Shown piece after piece: positions 30,592 through 37,870 of a stretch of 37,870 nt of DNA (position 1 is its first letter; the number at the start of each line of letters is the position of its first letter). This DNA is from Poteriospumella lacustris (lineage: Eukaryota; Sar; Chrysophyceae; Chromulinales; Dinobryaceae): the NCBI GenBank assembly GCA_008000375.1, contig SMOI01000153.1, forward strand, positions 40,817-78,686, in the 5' to 3' direction. The notes beneath the pieces were generated by a model that worked only from the letters and a program-made list of their open reading frames with translations, did not search any database and was not told the DNA's origin. The translations under genes were made by a program, and so were the position numbers.

Positions 30592-33486
30592 TCAAAAGAA
30601 GGCGAAAGACATCTCGAAATCGGAGGTTTCTCCCGAGGCAGCATCGAGTGCGACTTCGACCTGCAGCCGCTGAATGCCCCGATGACCTCCGTGCTCTTCC
30701 CCATGCTGGGTGATGCCTCCGTCGTAGACCGGGTACTTGCTGGCGAAGAACTTGACACTCTGGACCTCATACGGCGCAAACTGATGCTCCCAGGCGTTCC
30801 ATGGCGCCACCACAACGTCACCAGATGACGAGGTGTAGTGGTACTGGACAAAGAAGATGACTCCATCGATGCGGGCTGCGACTTGTTCGCCGTACTGCGC
30901 TCGCACTTGCGCCAGCGACGTGGTTAAGTCCAGCTGCGTCGTCTCCTTGCGGTAGTTCTGCTGGCGGAGGTTCAGCGGATCGGTGAAATCCAACGAATAC
31001 ACCGACACGGGCTGTGGTGCGAGGTATCGCATGTCCGCGTAGTCCGCCGTGTGGTACGGGTACAGGAAGGCCGACCAAATGCCCGCGATCTGCTCGTCGT
31101 ACGCGGTGTGGTCCAATGACCGAACCGGCTCATGAATCGGACCGTGCCCGCGACACAGCTGCGCCGACTGGAAGGGGATCATCATGATCTGTGCCGAGGA
31201 GGGCAGGATCTGCGTCGCAGAGGAGGGGTGGGAGGCAGTCAATGCACGGGCCGCGTACAGGAAGGACAGCGCCTGCCACAGCGGCAGGGCATTCAACGTC
31301 GATTGGCGTCGCGACGCGAGGGACAGAACCAGGTCGCCCACGATCGCACTGTCGTCACTGGCTGCGGCCCCATCGTTGTTGTCATCGTCCATGCCTTCTC
31401 CCTCGCCAGCTGCACCGCCAGCCAGGGATTCGACCACACTCACCGTCACGAAGTCCGTGTTGGCCGCCGTCTCGTCGTCGCTGCCGGCCAAGTCGTTGGC
31501 GTGGACCAGGTGCAAGTAGAACATCCGCGAGAACTGGCGCTTCTCCACCGAGACGACGCGGATCTGCGGCAGGATGTACGTGCCCAAGGCAATGCCCGCA
31601 GCACGCGCAAAGGCTTCTGTCTGGGCAACAATCGACTGCAAACGTTCCTTCAGCGCTTGCGCCACCATAATAGCCACCAGAGAGCCATCGCCATCGTCCA
31701 CCACCGTGTACACCGAGCTCGCTTTGATGGTGGCCCATGTCTCAGGCGTTACCACCTGCAGTCGCAGCAGGCCACTGACAGGATCGATGTACTTCTGCGC
31801 GAAAGTCTGGAAGATCTGCTCGGCGGATTGCAGCACGAGCGGTTGAATATGGCGTCGATGCGCGTGGTCGTTCCAGAACGACGTGGTGTGGTTGTCGTTC
31901 AGCAAGTGCCAGCCACAGGAACAAGGTGGCATGGCGAAGGCCTCCTGGAACTCCTTCGAGACCATACACGAGAGTGAGCGCTTGACCTCCTTCGCGTTGC
32001 GGTTTCGCTTCTTCCCCAGGACCGACTCCAATCCGTCATCCGCCGCGGGGGGCGCCAAGGGAGTCGCATGGTGCGAGAATCCGGCCACAGCCGCCGTATT
32101 GCCGCCACAGAAGCCCATATTTATGGCGTTGTTCGCTGGTGGAGGGGGCGACGTCGGTGACACCGTAACGAAGGCCCACACGCGCAAGTCGTCGTGACAC
32201 ACGCGCAGCTGCAAGATCTGACCGCGATACACCTGCATCGGGTTGGGCAACGGAAGCACACACTGCTTCCAGTGGTCCTGGAAGGGATACTCCGCGAGGA
32301 CAGCGGGGTCCGTCGAGTAGACGATGGAGTCCCCAGGGTCGAGGGCTGGTGACAAGAGATGAGCCTTCCAGTGGAAGAGGATGCCGTGCATGATGCCCGC
32401 CTCCTTCACTTCGATCTCCGTGTCGAACATCGCGTAGCCACTGTTATCTTTGTGTGTCAGCTGGGGATTAGTGTGCCAGAACTCCGCGTGCATGCATGGA
32501 ACTGCTTCGCTGAGAGTCTTCGCGGGCGTAGTATCGAAGTGAGGACGTGACTGTGCGTCGGCAGCCGACGTTGCGGCGGTTCGCGCCAACTGCTGTCTCT
32601 GCTTGCTTCTGCCGACGATTTGTCTCCAATGCACAGGAAACAAACCCCAACCTCCAGCGCAATTAGGTGAGTATTCATTCTCTCGAAAAATGGTTGTCTT
32701 GTCGCTGCCAGGGAGCTCGGAGGGCAACAAGTTGTGGATGGACACCATGCGGTTCACCTCCGTCGACTGCACCAACGTCGCGTACATCTCTGCGCTGTGC
32801 GGAACAACTCGATTCTCCAATGGATATGAGTTCGGGCCTTCGTAAGACGCTGGGTCCATGAAGCGCGCAATGGCGTCGGCGTGACTCGGAATCACACATT
32901 CACCGAGCAGCGCCGAGTCGAGCAGCTCACTAACGATGATATCGACCGGAACAGGCAGCGCTTCAATATCGGAGCTTCGCCCTTGAATAATCATGATCTT
33001 TTCTCCCATTCCATTGCGGTTGATGTTCTCTTGCGCAGTTTGCGCAAGAAGATCGAACATTTCCACTGCAAACACGGCCTCAGCACCGTACTTGGCACAG
33101 AGCATTGCTAACAGTCCAGTTCCGGTTCCAATATCCAAGATAATTGGATTGCGATTATGATGTTGACGAAATGAGTCAATGCTTTTCTGAATAGCTGCTT
33201 CATACACTGAGTTTCGGTAATCATCACGCAGCATCGAGGACATTTGCGACATGGACATCGTCTTGAGCTTCACAAAGTTGGAATCCTCCAGAGGAAGCCA
33301 CACTAAATCACCCGTTTGTGGGTTTAGCATCGAAGACATATGGATATCATTGTTATTCTCATCCAAGCACACCAATGATTCCTCAGCTCCAACACTATCG
33401 ATCACATCGCTGAGCTCGGTTAAGTTGGACGACCCACCAACACGGCCAACGATACTTCCAATCGACGTGGAAAATCCTGAATACAT
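30592..33486 (-). CDS. Protein arginine methyltransferase, PRMT7-like
   Basis: SAM-dependent methyltransferase acting on arginine. The 964-residue frame shows motif I DIGTGTGLLAMLCA (118-131), the acidic SAM ribose contact VEMF (E142) and the double-E hairpin SELLDSALLGE (E187, E196), whose spacing and SALLGE form resemble PRMT7. A beta-barrel region follows (HGILFHWKAHLLSP, DPGDSIVYSTDP, HWKQCVLPLPNP). The second half looks like the degenerate second methyltransferase unit of PRMT7: LNDNHTTSFWNDHAHRR, then VVDDGDGSLVAIMVAQAL in place of motif I, and a late SVYSLDFTDPLNLR strand. It is longer than typical PRMT7 (near 690 residues) because of Pro/Gly-rich and acidic low-complexity inserts (for example EGEGMDDDNNDG). 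No intron is needed. It is transcribed divergently from the dephospho-CoA kinase gene. The PRMT class is confident; the PRMT7 subtype is likely. Confidence 0.88.
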   Translation of the reverse strand: MYSGFSTSIGSIVGRVGGSSNLTELSDVIDSVGAEESLVCLDENNNDIHMSSMLNPQTGDLVWLPLEDSNFVKLKTMSMSQMSSMLRDDYRNSVYEAAIQKSIDSFRQHHNRNPIILDIGTGTGLLAMLCAKYGAEAVFAVEMFDLLAQTAQENINRNGMGEKIMIIQGRSSDIEALPVPVDIIVSELLDSALLGECVIPSHADAIARFMDPASYEGPNSYPLENRVVPHSAEMYATLVQSTEVNRMVSIHNLLPSELPGSDKTTIFRENEYSPNCAGGWGLFPVHWRQIVGRSKQRQQLARTAATSAADAQSRPHFDTTPAKTLSEAVPCMHAEFWHTNPQLTHKDNSGYAMFDTEIEVKEAGIMHGILFHWKAHLLSPALDPGDSIVYSTDPAVLAEYPFQDHWKQCVLPLPNPMQVYRGQILQLRVCHDDLRVWAFVTVSPTSPPPPANNAINMGFCGGNTAAVAGFSHHATPLAPPAADDGLESVLGKKRNRNAKEVKRSLSCMVSKEFQEAFAMPPCSCGWHLLNDNHTTSFWNDHAHRRHIQPLVLQSAEQIFQTFAQKYIDPVSGLLRLQVVTPETWATIKASSVYTVVDDGDGSLVAIMVAQALKERLQSIVAQTEAFARAAGIALGTYILPQIRVVSVEKRQFSRMFYLHLVHANDLAGSDDETAANTDFVTVSVVESLAGGAAGEGEGMDDDNNDGAAASDDSAIVGDLVLSLASRRQSTLNALPLWQALSFLYAARALTASHPSSATQILPSSAQIMMIPFQSAQLCRGHGPIHEPVRSLDHTAYDEQIAGIWSAFLYPYHTADYADMRYLAPQPVSVYSLDFTDPLNLRQQNYRKETTQLDLTTSLAQVRAQYGEQVAARIDGVIFFVQYHYTSSSGDVVVAPWNAWEHQFAPYEVQSVKFFASKYPVYDGGITQHGEEHGGHRGIQRLQVEVALDAASGETSDFEMSFAFF

Positions 33487-33837
33487 TCTTTTCCACTACT
33501 CCAACGGAAATAGACAATGAGGTATCACGAAACTTGACCAATACATAAGTCGTTGTAAACCACGTTGACCAAAGCAATGGCGACGATGGCATTGGTTGCT
33601 CCAAGAAATCTTTAGTTCTATACGAGCATGGAGCAGCATCGACATGATCGTTCATACTAACACTACCATACCCTAACCCGTCAGATCTAGGAAGTCAAGC
33701 GTGTTCAGGCTGGGCCAGTAGTACGGTGGGTGACCACGTGCGAAGCCCCAGTGACGATCGTTTTGTTTTTTGTGTCCAGTCTCCTCCGTTGTTTCTTTCT
33801 TTCTCACTCGGTCACTTTTCAACTTATTCATCAAACA
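33487..33837. promoter_or_regulatory. Divergent intergenic region, presumed shared promoter
   Basis: About 350 bases between the start codons of the methyltransferase (minus) and dephospho-CoA kinase (plus) genes. No clear TATA box. A pyrimidine-rich stretch (33775-33830) lies directly before the kinase start. The divergent layout suggests shared regulatory sequence. Confidence 0.35.
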
Positions 33838-34458
33838 ATGACTGTCTTTGTTGGGCTGACAGGTGGTATTTGCAGTGGGAAGAGCACGATCTCCAAAATC
33901 TTGAAAGACTGTGGAATTCCTATTGTTGACGCAGATCAACTCGGCCACAAGGCCTACGCACCTGGTACTTCCTGCTTTCAAAAGCTTGTTGACAACTTTG
34001 GCTCATCAATTGTCGCAGAAGATGGTTCCATCAATCGACGTGCGTTGGGTGCCATTGTTTTCAGTGAGAAATCTAAGATGCAGGAGCTCAACGCCATAGT
34101 GTGGCCTGAAATCCGACAATTGATCATCGAGGAAATCGACACTTTCCGAAAAGAAACATCGAGCGTTCCGATTGTAGTCGTCGAGGCAGCGATTATGATC
34201 GAAGCCAAGTGGTACGATTTGTTCGACCAAGTGTGGGTGGTCGTCACCGACGAATCCACCGCTATCCAGCGACTCATCTCCCGTAATTCCCTGACCGAAG
34301 AGCAAGCCCGGCAGCGATTGGCTGCCCAAACCAGCAACGATGACCGCATTCAGCATGCAAACAGCGTCATCTCCAACGACAGCGCCACCACTGTGGAGGC
34401 GCTAACAACCACTGTCAACGAGCTCCTTTTATCTATTTCGGCCTCCTCTCCCTTGTAA
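33838..34458 (+). CDS. Dephospho-CoA kinase (CoaE family)
   Basis: Last step of coenzyme A synthesis: ATP-dependent phosphorylation of the 3'-hydroxyl of dephospho-CoA. The 206-residue product is near the usual length of single-domain CoaE. It shows the P-loop GLTGGICSGKST (6-17), the substrate-site DADQLGHKAY, INRRALGAIVFS, VVEAAIMIEAKWYDLFDQVWVV and the lid-type region RLISRNSLTEEQARQRLAAQ. The frame stays open upstream to 33730, which would add 36 hydrophobic residues. I chose the ATG in CAAACAATGACT because the first strand (TVFVGLTGG) starts directly after it, as in the family. A leader peptide from the upstream Met cannot be excluded. Unlike animal CoASY, no fused adenylyltransferase domain is present. 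Confidence 0.93.
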   Translation: MTVFVGLTGGICSGKSTISKILKDCGIPIVDADQLGHKAYAPGTSCFQKLVDNFGSSIVAEDGSINRRALGAIVFSEKSKMQELNAIVWPEIRQLIIEEIDTFRKETSSVPIVVVEAAIMIEAKWYDLFDQVWVVVTDESTAIQRLISRNSLTEEQARQRLAAQTSNDDRIQHANSVISNDSATTVEALTTTVNELLLSISASSPL

Positions 34459-34626
34459 ATGTAAATACGATCACACATATTGTGTCACGGCTTTGTCATG
34501 TCTGGAATGAATCGACGATGGTTCAATGCAGGTGGGTTGCCACGTTACAAAATGTGTCGTCGGTTGTCCGGTGACACGATGTGGCCTCGACCACCATCAT
34601 CGATGCGGCTGCACAAACTACGGCCA

Positions 34627-37349
34627 CTACAGCGACGACGATTTCACTCGTCGGTGGGCGCTCTTGACATCATCACACGACTGGTGGTGTTTGCGACGTA
34701 GATGAGCGAGATGCTCTGGCGAGTGGACGGGGACATACAGTGGGGTAACTGCGCTCTGCGGTTGGTCCGAATCTGCAGAGCCATCACTGACCGATGAAAT
34801 GGGCTCCACGGACGCCGCCGTCAAGGTCGACGCAGTCGCATCATCACCTCTGATCTCCACGATCGGAACCAACGGAGCGGCTAGCTGGCGTCGCGGGGCC
34901 GACTGATGCGGAGCAAAGTGCATATGCTGGACGGGCACTGCGGCTGCTTCTGTCGATGGGGCGAATGGGGCGCGTACGAAATGGCGCTGAGTAGTGTCAT
35001 TCAGTCGCTGATGTGCCACGGTATAGGTGGAAGCGGGTGATGAGCGAGGGGGCTGAGTGGTAACCACTCGAGGACCGCTGACTGTTGCGGTGTGTTGTTC
35101 GTCGAGTCGGACGTACTCAGAACCGCTCAGCTGCTGATAACTGCGACGATGATGCGGATAGCGCACGGGCATCGCCACTGACGACTGGGATGACGCCGTC
35201 GAGGGCTGTGCACCACCTCTCGTCGACGCCGTGGCGGTTACCGTCGGTGGAGGATCGTGCAATGACGAGAAGGACGACGTCGCAGATCTCAGGAACGTCG
35301 GCAGAGACAGAAACGTCAAGAAGCTTGAACCCTTGACACTGGCCCTCGGCGGAGGCAACGACCTCTCAGAGAGGTACGAAGAGTACGAAGAGTACGAATC
35401 CGAGTGGCTGTTTCCCTGCGACGACGACCACGACTGACTGGCCGATGCATCGGACGACAGACCGGACTCTGGGCTGTTGTCGTACGACGCGTATCGATGC
35501 GACGGACGCGGCAACGACGGCGCCTGAAAGGAGAGTCGTTGGGGCTGCAACGGCGGTGGCACAGTGGTCGTCGTGTAAGCAGTCGCAGGGTCGCCATCGG
35601 TGCTGGTGCCGTAGGAATGGCTCCAGACCGCTTCGTCGCTATCTTGGTCTGCATCGTCCAGGCCATCACTGTCGTCGGCGTCTTCATCCTCATCCTCATC
35701 GTCGTACGGCGATGTCCACGTGGGTTTGGCTGCATCACACGTGGAACATGTTGGCAACGAGATGTCCAGAGGCTCCAGTGGTCGCTTCGGATCAACGGTG
35801 TCGTCGGCTTTCCCTCTCTTCTCTTCCGCCGCCTTCTTCTCCTTCCAGAAGACCCTCGTCTTTCCGCCGTAGAAATACACGAGGACCATGATGGCACTCA
35901 GAGCCAGCAGACCACTACTGGCTGCTGCCACGGCCACTGCGATGGCGGCTTTGTTCTCTTCCTCTTCGATGCGCTCGTGAAGCTTGTCCAGGTCGGAACC
36001 ATCCGCTGGACCTGGAGGATCACCACCATCTAGTGGACCTGCATCATCACCAGTGCCCGCTCCATCATCGCTGTCGACGGCGGGGGGATCGCTGTCGACG
36101 GCGGTTCTTTCGTGCGGATCGGTCAACGTGAACGCGTACTGCTCGACGTTATCGATGTCTACGTAGCGGATGGTCAGGGTCTCTGGCGTCACGTCCATAT
36201 ACGCAAAGGCGGCATATCCTGGACCTGCCCATTGCAGCGTGGCTGCCGATTTCTTGCTGATCTTATCGGTCATGGAGCCCGCTCCGGCCACGAAGAAGTG
36301 CATGTTCTGGAAGGTCAAGTGCTCGGAGAGGTGGTCGTGGCCACAGAGATAGGCGTGTACGCGGTACTTCTGCAGCAGAGGCAGTAAGTACGTGATGAGT
36401 TCGGTGACATTGCCCGAGCTGCTGTCAGAGAAGATCGGATAATGGCCCGCAGCCAGCAGCCACGTGGGCTCCTCCGCCGTCATCGCCTGCAACATGCGCT
36501 CCAGATGATACAGTTGGTTCTGGATGAGCTCCGCTTGCGTCGCCTGTGAGACGCCTCTATAGATACACAGTAGATTCATCAGCAGAAATCAGAAAGGAGT
36601 GCGTTTTGGACAGCGATGGCGGTGTACCCTTGTTCATTGCAGCACTTGTTGATCGACGGCGCCAGTGTGGTAGTGTCGATGAACAAGATGCCCACGGTAG
36701 CATTGGCCAGCCCCGGGATCGGAAATATCTTCGAGTAGTTCTTCGCTGGCATATTCCAGAGACCGTGATCTAAGTTGAGCCGAGAGCGCTCCACTTGCGC
36801 TAAGCTGTACGCGTTACCACCACCGTAGTCGTGGTTGCCTAAGACAGCAAACCATGGCACATTGAGGCTGGGATACTGCAGGTAGACATCGCTCCACAAA
36901 TACGTCCATAGCACATCCGTGGCACTGGAAACACCGTTGACATAGAAGTTGTCACCTAAGGCGACGATAAAGCTGGGCGATGGAGTCGCATTTGCTGCCA
37001 AATTGGCCATGGCGCGAGCTACGTGAGGTTGGTACAGCATTTTGTTGTTCTTATTGTTATCCGCTTCCACTTCCATCTTCCCAGTGGTGGGGTCTTCTGG
37101 AGGCAAGTGGGTCAGATCGTCGTCCGCCCCTCCGATGAACGAGCTGAAGTACTTGCCAGTGTTCCCACCTTTGCCCCAGTCGCCGATGAGGAAAAACCGC
37201 AGTGTTCCACTATCAGTAGAACCATTGAGTTCTAGACGTCTTTGGACTTCTGTTGGTGGCTTGGCGAAACGAGAGCCACGCAGGACGTGATCTGAAGAGA
37301 TAGACTTCCAAGCTAGACCTAAAGTTAGAATTGTCCACAGAAAAGTCAT
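34627..37349 (-). CDS. Membrane-anchored purple (tartrate-resistant type) acid phosphatase with long cytoplasmic tail
   Basis: Exons 37349-36628 and 36556-34627 join across a 71-nt intron (36557-36627, GTACAC...CTATAG, with a CTGAT branch-like site) to give 883 residues. An N-terminal signal peptide (MTFLWTILTLGLAW) leads into an ACP5-type catalytic domain with all five metallophosphatase motifs in order: GDWG (56-59), GDNFY (132-136), GNHD (171-174), GHYP (278-281) and GHDH (313-316). The domain therefore has the ligands for a two-metal centre that hydrolyses phosphate monoesters, presumably facing the lumen or outside. An acidic Pro/Gly linker and a single helix (about 444-470) follow, then basic residues and a tail of about 410 residues rich in Ser, Pro, Tyr and Asp/Glu, with acidic clusters and SSYSSYLSER. 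Soluble relatives lack this anchor and tail. The weak donor (GTACAC) is the least certain part; the frame across it is correct. Confidence 0.9.
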
Positions 37350-37870
37350 GATTTAGCACTGCAAGCTCCACAATCACAATTCATCAGTGAATTGACTATT
37401 GTCCTTCTTCATAATTACCCGAGCGAGGGTCATACAACATTCTTCAACGACGCCAGATGTGACCGATGACATGACCGTCCGCTGTTGTTTGACTCAAACA
37501 TCGTTGCGGGTCACCTTGGGTTAAGTTAACTGTGCATGGGACGTTCTGATCATCCTGAATAAATGGAAACTCCGCTTTTTGCTTTTTCCAGCTTGATATA
37601 CTACGGAGAATGCGTTCGACATTTGAATCCACCTCTTGCCTCTCAATCAAACCCAAACCCTCGTCATCATCGTCGCGTCAACCCAGGAATCGGCAGGCCG
37701 GGCCCAGGAACCCAGTTTTGTGGTCGTTGGTGATGCCTTCCTTCAACATGGAACACCAACAAGATCCTTTGGCCTTTCATGTCCATTTAGATTCACGCTC
37801 ACAACCCAATTGAAATCCCAACGTGGACCAAGGCAACTGTTCATTACTGGCTTCACAAGAAACAGGAATA
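37350..37870. other. Right-edge region, possibly containing the last exon of a minus-strand gene
   Basis: About 520 bases upstream of the phosphatase gene. On the minus strand a frame ends at 37444 and reads GLIERQEVDSNVERILRSIS, later DPQRCLSQTTADGHVIGHIW; its composition is protein-like, but it has no ATG start and is limited upstream by a TGA near 37688. It could be a C-terminal exon of a gene starting outside the window. An overlapping plus-strand frame (37610-37813) is Ser/Pro/Arg-rich and less convincing. Confidence 0.25.

Noticed and set aside
33730-33837. 36-residue N-terminal extension of the dephospho-CoA kinase
   Set aside because: It is open and in frame, but the catalytic domain begins exactly at the downstream Met and the extension is translated from a pyrimidine-rich leader. 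Kept only as an alternative start.

Overview
This is a window of a unicellular eukaryote (protist) nuclear genome. Five spliceosomal introns can be placed with GT..AG ends in positions that restore conserved protein motifs, and all are 71-76 nt. Genes are otherwise long and uninterrupted and lie on both strands. Products are eukaryotic: a kinesin motor, a PRMT7-type arginine methyltransferase, a membrane-anchored purple acid phosphatase, a plant/protist-type UDP-rhamnose epimerase-reductase. Being intron-poor, moderately GC-rich and encoding MHYT and histidine-kinase-like proteins fits several free-living protist groups (for example stramenopiles or amoebozoans), but I cannot name the organism. 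I saw no rRNA, tRNA, CRISPR array or transposon gene.

Layout. 1-961 (+): 3' part of a nucleotide-sugar epimerase/reductase. 962-1940: intergenic with a GA microsatellite. 1941-12232 (-): a giant kinesin (3405 residues after removing one 74-nt intron) whose tail holds a tandem array of Tudor/agenet-like barrels, RS-rich linkers and long coiled coils. 12233-12876: AT-rich divergent intergenic region. 12877-18429 (+): a 1850-residue membrane protein that reads as two fused, degenerate hybrid-histidine-kinase modules. 18430-19554: no gene seen. 19555-23533: tandem duplication of a roughly 1.8-kb unit, each copy carrying one two-exon gene of unknown function. 23600-24194 (-): a decayed copy of the repeat-protein gene found at 27762. 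24697-26127 (+): MHYT-domain membrane protein. 27762-29075 (+): repeat protein with a TPVK array. 29645-30415 (+): guanylate kinase with an N-terminal signal-like leader. 30592-33486 (-): PRMT7-like protein. 33838-34458 (+): dephospho-CoA kinase. 34627-37349 (-): membrane-anchored tartrate-resistant-type acid phosphatase with a long cytoplasmic tail. 37350-37870: little, perhaps the last exon of a gene entering from the right.

The genes do not form one pathway. Housekeeping metabolism (UDP-rhamnose, GMP kinase, CoA) is interspersed with sensory or surface proteins (pseudo-kinase, MHYT, acid phosphatase), a cytoskeletal motor and lineage-specific duplicated genes. The most interesting parts are the Tudor-array kinesin, the tandem pseudo-histidine-kinase and the young duplicated family beside an inverted pseudogene. 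Functional statements rest on motif reading without database searches.
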